A DNA stretch of 64,000 nucleotides from Eutypa lata (GCA_022661535.1 JAKULF010000008.1:1860001-1924000), one strand, 5' to 3'. Positions 1 through 13,521 are shown, counted from the first letter of the stretch. The notes: generated by a model from the letters alone, not told the origin. Program-made: numbers and translations.

Positions 1-1020
1 CCCCTGTCCAACCAACCTCACAGTCTCCTCCAGGACCAAGAAATCCCTCTCGAGCACCTCGGCCCAATTCTGCACGTTCCCCAGCTCCTTGATGCGCCTG
101 CCGGCGTCGCGCGCCACCTTGGCCAGCTTGTCGTTTTCTTTCCGCAATGCGTCCGTGGCGCGCGCGACGTCGCGCTCCTGCCGCGTCAGCGCCGCCGCGT
201 TGCCGTGCAGGAGGGCCGCGCGCCCCTGCAGCTCCGTGTCCAGCAGGTTCGACATCGAGGCCACGAGGGCGGCGCGCGCCTCGGCGATGTGGAGCTGCGT
301 TTGCGCCGAGGGGAGGTGCGGGGTTATTGCCGAGGCGGAGGTTGAGGCCGTGGCGGTGGTCAGGGGGGGTTGGGCTTGGGGCTGCGGTTGTTGTTGTTGT
401 TGTTGTTGTTGGTTGGGGTTCAGGTTGGGATGATTGGGGGGAATGGGATGGTGTTGATGTTGTTGTTGAGGATGAGGTTGAGGATGAGGAGGAGGGTTGG
501 GGTTGGGGTTAAAGTTAGCTGACATCATGGTCGTCGTTGTACCCGCTGACGTCCGTGACGACGAGGCTGTCGTGGATGAGGTCGCCGTTGTGCTGGTGGT
601 GGTTGTGGTCATAGGCGGGGTGATGGTGCTGACGGCGCCGGTGCTACTTGCCGATGGCGCCGCTGTGTGGGAGGACGAGGGTAGTAAGGAAAAGGAAGGA
701 TTGGACGTGGAGGGCGGGAGTCGTAAGCCTCCTCCCCCTCCTCCTCCTCCACTGCCATTGACAGAGACAGTGGTAGTGGACGATGAAGGGGGCAAAGGTG
801 GCGATAAGGGGAGAGCAGCTGGATTGGCCGTGGTCGTGGCCGTGTTGTTGTTGGTAGAACCAACACTACCTGACGGGCCGGCGTCTGTTCTATCATCATT
901 CGGTATACCACTGCCGTTCCTATCATCGCCCGACACTCCGGCGATGGATGTTGTTGTTGTTGTTGTTGTTGTTGGCGGCGGCGGTGGGGCCGCGCTTGAG
1001 CTTGTCGCGGCTGTGGACAT
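1..1020 (-). CDS. BLOC-1 subunit 1 (BLOC1S1/GCN5L1) homologue, C-terminus cut by window edge
   Basis: An uninterrupted minus-strand frame runs from an ATG at 1018-1020 to base 1 (340 codons, no stop), so the 3' end lies outside the window. Residues 1 to about 230 are low complexity: Ala/Pro, poly-Thr, a Gly7 run, Asn/Pro and His/Gln tracts, and a Gln8 tract at about 388-411. From about residue 235 the protein becomes a regular heptad-like helix. It contains a stretch reading RIKELGNVQNWAEVLERDF, which matches the conserved end of the BLOC1S1/GCN5L1 family (GDVENWA...LE.D in animals). Known family members are coiled-coil subunits of BLOC-1/BORC-type complexes in endosome-lysosome positioning. 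Animal members are about 125 residues, so the N-terminal extension is unusual. Identification rests on the helical region only. Confidence 0.72.
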   Translation of the reverse strand, partial: MSTAATSSSAAPPPPPTTTTTTTTSIAGVSGDDRNGSGIPNDDRTDAGPSGSVGSTNNNTATTTANPAALPLSPPLPPSSSTTTVSVNGSGGGGGGGGLRLPPSTSNPSFSLLPSSSHTAAPSASSTGAVSTITPPMTTTTTSTTATSSTTASSSRTSAGTTTTMMSANFNPNPNPPPHPQPHPQQQHQHHPIPPNHPNLNPNQQQQQQQQPQPQAQPPLTTATASTSASAITPHLPSAQTQLHIAEARAALVASMSNLLDTELQGRAALLHGNAAALTRQERDVARATDALRKENDKLAKVARDAGRRIKELGNVQNWAEVLERDFLVLEETVRLVGQG

Positions 1021-1996
1021 GTCTAAAGTAGTCACTTGGAGTTGAGTGCGATACGAGATACGATGTGTGATTTAGTGAGTGCTTAGATAAGTAGTGGGCG
1101 AAGCTATTGATACGTATGTATGTATGTATATATAGATCGAACAGGTGAATGTCGTAGTTATAATTGAAGGTCTACGGGTACCATGTATATCCTCTAGATA
1201 TATATCCTGCAACCAATGTTTCGATTTGCGCTTGAGGCTCTGCTGGATTGGTATGCGATCTTGATCATGTTTCGGTTCCACAGTCAATGCTCCGTAAATA
1301 AACGATGCGGGGTTCGTCCCGTCTCCTTGATTGGGGAGCTCAGATAACAAGCGTTGGCCAAGCCGCACCCTCCACCTCGAGCACTACCAAACCCGCATAC
1401 GAGACTCGTCAGATGAAGCGATTGCTCCATCCGACAAAGAGGCAAGATCGGTATGAAATGAAATAGCTACATACATAGTTACTGTTTCGATCATTTCCCT
1501 CGAAAGTGCTCTAGAATGTTGTTTAGCGTTTTTTAAGAGGCCGTTTATTCAAACATTATCAATATCTATTCTAACATCATCAGATCCGCAACTCCGTTGG
1601 ACGTTAAAACGTCAAAAAGCATCATAAAATCAATTATCCCCATAATCCCAGGGGGGTGATGCAAGACCGACTCCACAATCCTCCTTCCGTGTCTAGGTCG
1701 TGGCATTATACATATATGCAATACGCATAGACAAGAAATCCCTCCGTGAATGTTGAAATGCCATCCAAGCCCGACGGATTATAGCAAAGTTCCTTTTTGT
1801 CTGCTTGATTGCCAGCCATCGTCATGTTTTAATCTTAGATGGTCCTCGAGATGGGGCTTGGGACTGGATTTCATAAGACCATGTTATTCTTACGCTCCTC
1901 CTATAACAGCTAAGAATCGTAGCCAATAGGAGACTCTAGTAGCATAGGTAAGCGAGAGATGCAAAATCATCATCCGGTAGATTGGCCACGTTTCGA
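1021..1996. other. Intergenic: promoter of the BLOC1S1 homologue and 3' flank of SOG2
   Basis: No convincing coding sequence. It contains the upstream region of the minus-strand gene ending at 1020, with an AT-rich TATATA stretch near 1126-1133, and the 3' flank of the SOG2 gene. Short open frames here lack codon bias and splice context. Confidence 0.6.
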
Positions 1997-4900
1997 CTAA
2001 AACGCAGGCTTTACTCCACCGTTGAGCCGCAGTGGGATATGACCCGTGCTCCCATTCGGGCTGAACATGTTCGCTGGACCAGAACGATCGTCGTGGTTTG
2101 ACGTCACTGAACTCATCGACGTGGACGTGCTGTTCATGGTCCCAGTTCGTGAAAACGGATAGCCACCGAGAGCCATTAATGCGTCAGCTCGTTCGAAGAC
2201 GTTGCCTGAGAAAGCACTGGCGAACGAAGCGCTTTGTGGGGTTGACGGGACAGTTGCCTGCACGGCTGGTCCTAGAGCCGCGCTCTGAGGCGTCATGGGT
2301 AACGATATTTGTGTCGCAGCTGAATTCGTAGGATAATGTCCCGGCGAAAAATGATTGGGTTGTTCAGCAAAGTTGCCAGCCTGCCGGAACTGGGGTGCCC
2401 AAGGAGAGGACATGATAAGTTGACTGGTATCCTTAACACTAATCTGAATAGGTCGAAGTCTCGCTCTGATATCCCCTGGCAGTGTAACAATTTCCATCGA
2501 GTATTTCAGCTTATTGCCGAATTCGGCCCAAGAGTCTATGAAAGTCTTGCAGAGACTCCAGAAACCAGGATCGGTTCTGATTCCCGGTTCTTTTAGTTTG
2601 ATACGTGATAGACGATTCTTCAGTTTTTCGGTCTCTTTAATGGTTATGGTGCACTTTTCGCTGAGGCCTTTCCAGCAATGAATGACATGGTCCGGTGCTC
2701 GGGCCATCTCTACGTTGCGTCTATTAGCGTTGAAATGAACCTGGAAATGCGGAAGGGTGTGCATAACCAGATCCGACGACCTCTGTAACGATAGGAAGAT
2801 CTTATCAAACTGGCGTTCTTCTGCAGTCATATCAGGTGCGTAACGGCCATCCGTACTCGACGCAAATGATTCACCGGACCGGGGCGTCATAGACGTTATC
2901 TGCGCGGTTCTGGCGTTACCATTAGTATACGGGCCAGAAACATCCGTCGCTACCCGGAGGTTGCTTGGGTTATGGACAAATGCCCCGGGCCTAGTCCGTA
3001 AGCTAGGTAGTGTTGGTCTTTCAACCGAATATGCTAGCGAACTCTGCCGTGAGTGTGGCTTGATGGTATCACCGATTCCAGGCATTTGGTAGTCGGAATT
3101 AGGCAGGTTACTAGGCATACCCATTAAAACCTCATTCGCTGTTACACGCAACTCCATGATACTGTTGTATAAATACACCAGCATGGTGCGAATGTATCGT
3201 GGGTCCCCATTGTCCACGATAGTGTCCATATTTGCGGCTAGAAGGGAGCAAATATGACTATAGGCGTTTATTAAAGTGAGGACAGCTCGTTGGACGTTCT
3301 CAATTCTTCGTGGGGTGGATGCGCCATTTTCCTCCTGATTCATGAGATTCATAATCTCTTGTTCTAATTCTATGACGTGAGAGTTCGTATTGTAAAGGAC
3401 TATCTCCAAGCTTGAGCGCTTAGCCGTCCCGTCGCCGGTCAACCTTGTAAAAAGTTGAACCATAGGGTGAATCTGAAAAATCGAGTAAAATATGCCCTTG
3501 GCAGACTCGGCAATGGGGTCAAGGATTTTAGATTCGCGGCGATTCTCTGGCAGGATAGAGAGACGTCGCACATAGTTTGGACGTTGAAGCAGGGGTTCCG
3601 GCGGGCTACCAGGAATGGCTGATGATGATGCTGAGCTGTCAACAGTGCCAGTCATGGATGAGCCGTGGCTCAGCCCTCGGTAATGGCTGAATCGATGGTT
3701 AGCCTGGGTCTCATCTAAAGTCCCCAGCTCGTTGGCTCGTTTGGACACTATGCCCATGCGTCGATGCCGTTCAGATGGTCGGTCTAGTCTATTTGTCTGG
3801 AAAGATGACTCGCTATGTGACCTCACCCGTTCGTTCGGATTTCCTATGGTTAGAGGCATTACAGTCGGCCTGCGTACAGCTGTGTTCTGTTGTGAAAACC
3901 CACGAGCGTGCGACCGCGATGGTAGGGCAGGCGTACGAAGATTGCCAGGCGAACGTAGATCTGAAACGTCGCTACCATTGACTCTCACGGGAAAACGGCC
4001 ACTTGCAACCCGTTTGAGAGGGGCTCGAGGTGTCTCCATAGCATCCCCAGAATCGTCCCACCCATCCTGCAGCTCTCTTTCCCTTCCGTTGATTTGTTGC
4101 AACCTTTGCTTCATGAACTTCTTTATGTGGGCAGTGAGGACAACCTCGTTTACCTCGCTCTCTTTTAGAAAACCTTCGTTAGGGGGAGTAATGGCCTCGA
4201 CCTGTAATACCTCCCTTGGCGGAAACGTGATATTGTTGCCCTCTAACTTCAAGGCCTGCAACGAGACCATATCAGCTAAACAAAGCGGTAGTTGTTCTAT
4301 CCGATTGTTTGGCACGGAAAGAACTTTAAGAGATGTCATTTTCGCAATATCGGGCGGTAAAACTCGAATCTTATTCCTTCCTAAATCTAGGATCTCCAAT
4401 GATTTCAGACCGCACAACTACGGGAACTAGTCAGTCACTTATATCTCCCATTTCAATCGATCTGATACTCACTGGCAATGGGAACTCCTCTATCCGATTG
4501 TTTCTAACGTTGAGGTATCGCAAACTTGTGCACTCCGAGAACTTAGCCGGGAAAGAAGATAGCTTGTTGTGGGAAAGAGCTAGACTGTGTTACGGGGAAA
4601 GATGTGTTAGCGAATCTCGATTTCTGGATGAAACGGACTGCCAGCTTGACTAACCGTTCCAACTCATGCTTAAATATATCCACAACCTCATCTGGAAGCT
4701 CTTGTATTTTCTTGCGACTCAAATCGATAGTAATACCAGGTTTCAGCTCATTGCTCACTCCACTAGCTTCAGCTGCCTGGCTTTCGTTCTCTTGGACAGC
4801 ATGGTTCATGGCCTCCCTAGCCAGGGTGATGACCTGATTAGGCGTCAGAGGAGGCACAGAGGCCGATAGAGTCGAAACTGCGCTATTGGAAGCGGAATGG

Positions 4901-5061
4901 TATTTCTCGGGTATGGGGGGTGGTGGAGGCATGGCGGTCACTGGAGTTGGAGGAATTCGTCTGATTCCTTGGGTTGTTGGACTTGTGGAAAAGCTTCTCA
5001 TGGAGGAAGAAGATGGAGGTGCGATGGTGGCAGCAGCCATTCCATTCAATGCGATACTCAT
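1997..5061 (-). CDS. SOG2: Leucine-rich repeat RAM-signalling protein SOG2
   Basis: Three exons: 4655-5061, 4473-4584 and 1997-4417, giving 979 residues. Introns are 4585-4654 (donor GTTAGT, branch CTAAC, acceptor CAG) and 4418-4472 (donor GTGAGT, acceptor TAG); lengths sum to a whole number of codons. The start is the ATG at 5059-5061. The N-terminus is Ser/Pro-rich. Splicing creates a continuous leucine-rich repeat array, including LRYLNVRNNRIEEFPLP and SLEILDLGRNKIRVLPP. This is followed by a Ser/Arg-rich linker and the SOG2 domain (around FYSIFQIHPMVQLFTRL), then a disordered tail. In yeast, Sog2 is a component of the RAM network that activates the NDR kinase Cbk1 for polarity and cell separation. 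The same role (COT-1 pathway) is inferred here. It stands alone, convergent with nothing and preceded by a 2.5-kb intergenic region. Confidence 0.88.
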
Positions 5062-7582
5062 AATGGAAATAGACGCGGGTCCTACTAGCCCCAAACGGAT
5101 TTTTTTTTGTGTATGCGCGTGTGATTTGTTACAATCAACTCAGTAGACCCGTTTAACTGTAGCTGAGGAAGGCGGGGGCTGTTGCTCTGCGAATAATATT
5201 ATTATTGTTGCTGTTGAATCTAGCCCAGATGCCTTAGTGATGTCGGGAAAGCAAGGGAGACATTCAGTTCCAAGACCATCGTGGGATCGATAGAACGACG
5301 CAGGATGGGATTAAAGCCAAGTTCATCGGAAGAGGCTGATAGAGGGCAGGATTCGGATCGACAACTTGAGCAATGTGAGATATAGGTGGGCAACGTAAAG
5401 CAAAGGTCGACGACACGAGATCTAGTCGATGTGAGATCCAATCGACGGACGACGTGAGGTTTGGATCAACTACGTGAGACTTTTAGTCGTCAAGTTGAGG
5501 GGAGTTTTAGAACAGAAGACCGACACAGACAGGGACAGAAACAAGACACAGAATCTACGTTTCAATGACTATTCCTTGGCGATGGCGTGTGAAAAAAAAA
5601 TGTTTGAAGTTGAAACAGATCGCTCGGCAGGTCGGGTTGGAAGGTTGAAATCGCATGGGGTGTTTTACATACATAAAGGTTGAACTCTTAATACATAATT
5701 AACTACTCTGTGCTTAAGATATGAAAGCGACCAGAGGATGACATGGACGTTAGGAGATGGTAGTTTAGTTAAGGCTTGGCGGAACTGAGGCTGGGTGTCG
5801 CTGTGGATTCTACAGGTATCGTACTGTATGGAGTTGCTGCTGAGAAGACCCAGAAGCCCCTTATCGGTTATCGGTAGTGCATTTTTCCTCCCTAGCTGCC
5901 CAATCCCTTGGTTTCCTTTTGGTGGTCCCTTTGATGACCCCCTTGTCAGTACCAAGTCGATTCGCTTGCCTGTCTCACCTGTTTCTTTCTCAGGGGGATG
6001 GCGATGTAATGGCAACATCCGACTGGATGGAACAAAAAGAATCAAATTCAACTAAAAGGTGGTCTTCGCCTTTCTTCTCGATTCTTTGTTATTTACATGT
6101 ATGCCTAACAGACCAGCGCAAGTATGATGGGGGTATTGTTAGTTAGTGGTTACCTAGTATGTATGTACTTCGTAGTATGTATCTTATTTGTTCGGAGCAG
6201 TGACAATGAAAGAAAAAAGGGGGGGAGGGTTGTATCCATCGAACACATCACATCAGGCTGTCACACAGAGCAAAGGACAAATCGGACTGCGATTGATCAA
6301 TTGAAGGAGTGATCTGATCTAGCAAGTCCAGTCAGCCGCCGTGCTGCCACAATGGGGAGAATATTTATTGGTTATTTTCGGGTGGTTGTAAGCTCGTAAA
6401 TGCAGAAAGCTGGAGGTTGGCCCACTTATAAGACGGCTGTGGCTGGAGCGCCTCCCGATTCACTACCAGTATTAACCATATACATATAATACCTACTGTA
6501 GTATAGTGGGGTCGTAGTGTTTGAGCCTAATAATGGCGCGTTTAGCATGCCTAGTGGTGTGCTGTGTTGAGGCGAGACCGCCGACTTTCACAGTAAGCCC
6601 CCAAGAGGTGCTCCAATAGGCCATTTATTGGAATGCCAAGGAAAGGGTCCAAATAGGTGTGTACCTAAGCACTAAGGCTGCTAAGGTAGTGATACATACC
6701 TACTTGCCTCCCTACATGTAGGCAGACTGGCAAACATGTAGTTACATAGGTAGGTAAGATGTAGATATGCAGGTTGTATGTAGGCAGTTACAGCATTATG
6801 ACAGAAGCCTACATATAGATAGAGTCTGGGCACAAACCCCTTTGGCACGGCGAGTCGGGCGACGTCTGTCACTACGTAACATACATACATACATACATAC
6901 CTATGTAGTTAGCGCAGACGCCAAAAATGCAAGGCACGTTGCTCTCACTCCCCGGGGTTCAAGCCACGCGAGAGCGGAGACTGGGATGAATTAAACAGGG
7001 AATGATTGGCCTTCGGTCACACAAGGACTACATACCTAATACAGAGCCTCATGATGGTCTAAGAACTTAGGTGCAAGTGCAACTTCTAACCTCTACATAG
7101 TTAGTGGGATCAATATGTAAGCCGACGATGGTACTTCATAGACGTCGTTACCCAGACAGCCACTCGATCATTTAGGTGCTTCGTGCTGCTTAAATAATCG
7201 AAACGTTAAACGTACAAAAATTGCTTCGTTTCAGCAAAGTCGGGGTTAGACCGAGAGTGTGATTGGGAATCGCAGATTATCTAGATCTGCCTGGGTTGTT
7301 ACTCGGTTCGAGCCCACTTCTTTACAAACAAGTTCCGCGATCTCGTTCCGCATCCGACAGATCGGTTCAGATCCAGCCTCTACCTAATCTCACCCGAGTC
7401 CAGATTGATCATGCAGATACCAGACGAACAACGCATTCCAGCAGTGTACGTCGAGGAGTGCCTGTCAGCCGGGTAAGCTGAGATGCTGCGGACGTCTGTC
7501 TAACCGGATCTCAGGGACTTAAAAAATAGATATATAATTCTACTGATGACTAATATTTCAACCCGAAAACATCGTTCACGCA
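5062..7582. other. Intergenic region between divergent SOG2 and RecQ-type genes
   Basis: About 2.5 kb with no supported gene. It holds a T run at about 5100-5109 just upstream of SOG2, and a tetranucleotide microsatellite (ATAC repeats) at 6881-6900 embedded in TACC/TAGG-rich sequence (6690-6910). The 5' flanks of both divergent genes are here. Open frames in it are short and on all frames, without splice-consistent extension. Confidence 0.6.
6881..6900. repeat. (ATAC)5 microsatellite
   Basis: Five perfect tandem copies of a four-base unit, directly readable, within a TACC/TACA-rich stretch. Confidence 0.9.
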
Positions 7583-9127
7583 ATGCCTCCTTTACGGCGA
7601 TCCGACTCGGGCGTTTCTCACGACCCAGAATATACACTGCGGAAGCAGTTCAACAAAGCCAGCTTCCGCCCATTCCAGCGGGAGATCATAGACGCTGCAT
7701 TAGCGGGCAAGGATGTGTTCGTCCAGGCAGCGACATCCTTTGGAAAGAGTCTATGCTTTCAGTTACCAGCCGTATTGGATGCAGGTAGTGAGTGCTACGG
7801 ATACCATGTCATCCTTACCAAGGAGCCGGCACACTAACATCGTCGGCCTAAAGTTACGATAGTAGTATCGCCGCTCTTAAGTCTCATGATGAACCAGGTG
7901 GAAGCTCTGCAAGCTGCCGATATCAACGCCAGATCGCTGAATAGCAACACGCCTTTGCCTGAGAGAGATCACATCCTGAACGACCTGAGGACCGGCCACC
8001 CCCACACCCGGTTACTGTACGTCAGTCCGGAGATGTGCGCCTCGGACAACTTCCGCTCCAAGTTGAGAGTCGTGTACGAACAGTGCGAGCTAGCACGCAT
8101 CGCCATCGACGAGGCGCACTGCATCTCGGAATGGGGCCACGACTTCCGCAAGGACTTCAAGCGGCTCTCGTGGTTCCGCGAGTCGTTCCCGGACGTCCCC
8201 ATCATGTGCCTCACGGCCACGGCCAACAGCCAGATCCGCAAGGACGTGCTCTCCACCCTGGGGCTCGACGCCGACCCCGACCGGCTCAGGACCTTCACGA
8301 TGACGGCCAGCCGCCCCAACCTCCACTTCGAGATCCGCTACACGCGCGACGAGGACGACCGCCGCCTCGACGACTTCCTAAAGTGGATCCGGAGCGTGTA
8401 CCAGCGCCGCGCCTCCGGCGAGCGGAAGGAGGAGATCGACACGCTCCATCAGCGCGCCGACAACGTCCCCGGCATCATATATACCATGTCGCGGGGCGAG
8501 TGCGAGAACCTGGCGGCGCAGCTGCGCCAGGAGGGCATCGGCGCGCAGCCGTTCCACGCCAGGCTGCCCAAGGAGACGAAGGAGACGACGCTCGCGCGGT
8601 GGGTGTCCAACGCGCCCGGGTACGACATCATCGTCGCGACGACGGCGTTCGGCATGGGCATAGACAAGGAGAACGTGCGGTTCGTGGTGCACTGGCGGCT
8701 CCCCAAGTCGTTCGAGGGCTACTACCAGGAAGCGGGGCGGGCGGGCCGAGACGGCAACGCCGCCTACTGCTTCCTCTACTACAGCCGCGAGGACCGGGAC
8801 CGCGTGAGCAGCATGGTGATGCGGGACCACCGGCCCAACAACAACAACAACAACAACAACCTCGGCGGCAGCGAGGTCGCCAACTTCGAGGCCCGCGCCA
8901 AGAGCCTGCAGGCCCTGGCCGAGTACTGCGAGAACACCAGCGCGTGCCGCCACCGCCTGATATGCAAGTATTTCGGGGAGGGCGAGGTCCCTAAGTGCGA
9001 CTACGCCTGCGATTGGCACAAGGATAGCAATGGCCTCCAGCGCCGGTTCCTGAAGGGCCTGGCGAGCGAGGAGTGGGTGAGCACGCAGCGGGAGGAAGGA
9101 ATGTACGAGGTATACTGGGATGATTGA
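7583..9127 (+). CDS. Short RecQ-family ATP-dependent DNA helicase
   Basis: Exons 7583-7784 and 7854-9127, giving 491 residues. The 69-bp intron has donor GTAGTG, branch CACTAAC and acceptor AAG; splicing joins a helicase motif I segment to VTIVVSPLLSLMMNQ. RecQ landmarks in order: motif 0 FRPFQREII (res 28-36), an unusual Walker A T-S-F-G-K-S (res 51-56), the DEAH box (153-156), CLTATA (motif III), FHARL, TTAFGMGIDK (V), and QEAGRAGRDG (VI). A cysteine-rich RecQ zinc-binding segment (C-RHRLIC...CDYAC) follows near the C-terminus. There is no winged-helix or HRDC domain, so the protein is shorter than QDE-3/Sgs1. A poly-Asn run is encoded by the AAC repeat at 8837-8860. GC content rises sharply from about 8.0 to 9.06 kb. 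The role in replication or recombination repair is inferred from the family. Confidence 0.85.
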
Positions 9128-9506
9128 TCACTACTAATTACTGAATACATGGTACTTAGTGGTCCCATGACAATATGATAAGTCTACGTGACTAGAGATT
9201 GGGCAGATAGAGATGGCAATGTGTTAATACCTGGTTTATGCCGGATATTTAATTGATGCAAAAGACAATCCCCTGAGTAGTTAACAAATTCGCTTGCAAT
9301 GCACATCATCTCGCGGTCGATTATCAAGGACCTGTAGCATGCTTTATCAGGATTGTTTATTTGAGTTGTTTGTTCTTTAGCTACCCATATGTGACACGTA
9401 CGTTGTTAGCCTATCTATAGTCGCCCAATCCGATAATCTCTTCTAACCAATGCATAAATAAACCTCCACCGACAGACACCTTCTATACAAAATGCGAGCT
9501 ACCCGC
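9128..9506. other. Convergent 3' flanks of RecQ-type helicase and glutathione reductase
   Basis: A 379-bp AT-rich spacer between two convergent genes. No coding sequence is seen; it presumably contains both polyadenylation regions. Confidence 0.6.
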
Positions 9507-11151
<1,645 letters not shown>

Positions 11152-11160
11152 CTATGTCTC

Positions 11161-11168
11161 TTTATATA
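11161..11168 (-). promoter_or_regulatory. TATA-like box of the glutathione reductase gene
   Basis: Reads TATATAAA on the minus strand. It lies only about 15 bp upstream of the first ATG (11145) but about 140 bp upstream of the second in-frame ATG (11019). If functional, many transcripts would start inside or after the first ATG. Confidence 0.45.
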
Positions 11169-12175
11169 AGCGGCTTTCCGTTGGCTGACAAAACACAATT
11201 GAGTCGCGGGGCACACAGACAGACAGGGTGTATTAACGTTAGCAGCAGACTGCGCAGAAAGGTTGGTGGGGCAGAAAAAATGACGTCTTTTTCTAGGTAT
11301 GTAGGTTTAGTTATAGGTAGGATTAGATATGTAATCAGTGTAAGGCTGCGGTATATGCCGGCCGATTCGGATAGAGTTGATATTAGCTCAGGTAATCAAA
11401 CACCCTAGCCCTAGAGAAACAAGTGAATGGGTTAGGTATTTGGAATTATTATTTCCTATTACACTCTCCTAGCTCCCAAGCAACTTGATGACTAGGCACG
11501 TACAGGTCGGTGAGGAAAGGATTCCAAATTATTTCTTATAGTTATCTACCTACTTTGTAGGTAACTATTCAAGGATCGTTTGATTACATAGAGAAACCCC
11601 TTATTAATCCATCTAGAACACAAAAGACCCTAGCTGCTGATCAGTAAGCAAAGCACATTATGAAAGAAAAAGCGGGTGTAGGCGGAAGCCCCGATCTCCA
11701 CATATCATAACCAGCGGACATAAATATTTCCCAGCAGCAGTGTTGCTTCCGAGGCCCGGAGGCACCGTCAGGACAAAGAGATACTGAGATACTACCTAAA
11801 GTTAGTTACTTACACATTGAACCTCGGCCCCCCACCATACACCTACTTCCTAAAGGAGGTTCGAGAATCAGGAAAGAAGCAAATACATTCATCGTTAAAT
11901 CCATCTTACGCTATTTTATTTTGCAGGATTAGGTACATGCCCAACTCAACATTCCCGTTAAAAAGAAAGGTAGCGATGCTCTGCCTCACGTGACCCTCAA
12001 CGTTAGTTCGCGTAACCAAACTCAATTGGGACCAGAATTCATCCGCGAAGCAGAAGCTAAGCTAGGCAGGGTCACACACAAAAAAAATGAACTCGACGCC
12101 CCTTTCCTCTTCAGGGGAACAGCGATCATCACATCGCGGCCTCTCAACAAGACATTCATTGTGTCCACAACCACC
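11169..12175. other. Intergenic: divergent promoters of GLR1 and the CCE1-type resolvase
   Basis: About 1 kb without a supported gene. The frame that precedes the resolvase gene opens at a GTG (11990) and has no ATG before 12176. An out-of-frame ATG near 12087 could act as an overlapping upstream reading frame. Confidence 0.5.
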
Positions 12176-13261
12176 ATGGTCGCCGCCGCCGCCGCAATCT
12201 GTGACGCGGTCTTGCCGTCGTCGCTAAAGCTCGCACAACTACAACGCGTCGCGTTCCTCTGCGGGCTCGCAACCTCCGGCACGAAGGCGGACATCAGGAA
12301 GCTTATCACCGACGCCGCGGCGAATGCGTCCTCTACCCCCGCGAACCCAAAAGCCTCGCGCAGGGCCGGCATAGGCACCGACAACCGCCGCATTCTGAGC
12401 GTCGATCTCGGGCTGCGGAACCTCGCCTACAGCTTGTTAGTACCCGCGCCCACGCCATTGAACCACCCAGGCATAGGTAAACTTACTGGGATATCGCCTC
12501 CGCCAGTGCACCTGCATGTCTGGGCGCGGAAAAGCCTTGTAAAGGCGTCGTCCCCTGCGGATGAGGGCAAGGAAAAGCAGAAACTCGATGCCTTTAGCCC
12601 TACCGCGATGGCAGTTACGGCGGTACATCTCGTGCGGCAGACGCTACTCCCACTGAACCCGACACATGTGCTCATCGAGCGGCAGCGGTTTCGCACGGGC
12701 GGGGCTGCGCCAGTTCAGGAGTGGACGCTGCGGGTGAATACGCTCGAGGCGATGATGCACGCGACGTTCCGTACGCTGAGAGAGTGCGGGCACTGGGATG
12801 GCGAGGTGGTTTCTGTTGCCCCGAGCCGCGTGGGGCCGTTCTGGCTCGATGGTCGCAGTAGTAGTGACGCAGACAACGAGAGTGGGCTGGCAGAGGAAGA
12901 AGGGGGGGTGACTGTGGAAAAGGAAATGAGGAGTAGGAAGAGAGGACAGAAGGCGAAGCTGAACATGAAGAAGGAGAAGATAGATATCCTCGGCAACTGG
13001 CTTGAGGAGGGTAATGTCGTGTTGCCGCAGAATAGAAACGTCGAAGCTATGATCCAGACTTATTTTGAGCGTTGGAGACGGACACCGCGGGCGCGGAAGC
13101 TAACGACTCGGATTGGGAGTGAGGGAGGCGAAGACGAAGTTGTCACGAAGATTGATGACCTTGCTGATAGTTTATTACAAGGCTTGGCATGGGTTAAGTG
13201 GGAGGAGAATAAAGCAAACCTGAAGAGCCAGGAAAGAATCATACGGCTATTAGGCCCATAA
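12176..13261 (+). CDS. CCE1: Mitochondrial Holliday-junction resolvase (CCE1/Ydc2 family)
   Basis: Single exon of 361 residues. The ATG at 12176 is chosen because it sits in an ACCATGG context and leads directly into the conserved N-terminus; the upstream open frame has no earlier ATG. Residues 12-45 (LPSSLKLAQLQRVAFLCGLA, then TSGTKADIRKLI) form the SAP-like DNA-binding helix pair of the family. The RNase H-like fold follows: RRILSVDLGLRNLAYSLL with Asp77, VLIERQRFRTGG with the second acidic residue, and a C-terminal KIDDLADSLLQGLAW (Asp327/Asp328/Asp331). These match the acidic catalytic residues of yeast Cce1 and S. pombe Ydc2, which cleave four-way junctions in mitochondrial DNA. A charged Lys/Glu-rich insertion of about 50 residues interrupts the fold near residues 225-270. 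Confidence 0.9.
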   Translation: MVAAAAAICDAVLPSSLKLAQLQRVAFLCGLATSGTKADIRKLITDAAANASSTPANPKASRRAGIGTDNRRILSVDLGLRNLAYSLLVPAPTPLNHPGIGKLTGISPPPVHLHVWARKSLVKASSPADEGKEKQKLDAFSPTAMAVTAVHLVRQTLLPLNPTHVLIERQRFRTGGAAPVQEWTLRVNTLEAMMHATFRTLRECGHWDGEVVSVAPSRVGPFWLDGRSSSDADNESGLAEEEGGVTVEKEMRSRKRGQKAKLNMKKEKIDILGNWLEEGNVVLPQNRNVEAMIQTYFERWRRTPRARKLTTRIGSEGGEDEVVTKIDDLADSLLQGLAWVKWEENKANLKSQERIIRLLGP

Positions 13262-13521
13262 CATATAGTAGATAATGATAAACTACTGTGACATGTTCGT
13301 TGTTGAATCATGTATTCCCCCACCTATTTCATATTCTTCGTTAGCATGGTAAGGCATTATCTGCCGCATATAAGAGTAACATTACCTTCTCTGACCACAG
13401 GAAAACCCCCCATCCCAAAACCTTTACTTATGTCAATTTCGCAGATTCTCTTACAACTAACTTGCAATAAGCGTGCATAGAAAGGGTGATCTAGACGACG
13501 TACCTAACCTCAAGAACAAAA

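Noticed and set aside
1072..1368. 98-codon minus frame
   Set aside because: Poor codon texture, ends in a TATA-rich tract, no domain; lies in the promoter region of the neighbouring gene.
7300..7320. GGTTCGAGCC resembling a tRNA T-arm
   Set aside because: No matching acceptor stem, D-arm or anticodon arm could be folded around it; a similar motif at 37884 also fails.
8035..8994. Long open frames on both strands within the RecQ gene
   Set aside because: They are shadows caused by high GC in that exon; proteins are Arg/Pro/Gly-rich and lack any family signature, while the helicase frame is unambiguous.
11990..12175. N-terminal extension of the CCE1-type resolvase
   Set aside because: The frame opens at a GTG with no ATG until 12176; conserved sequence starts after that ATG.
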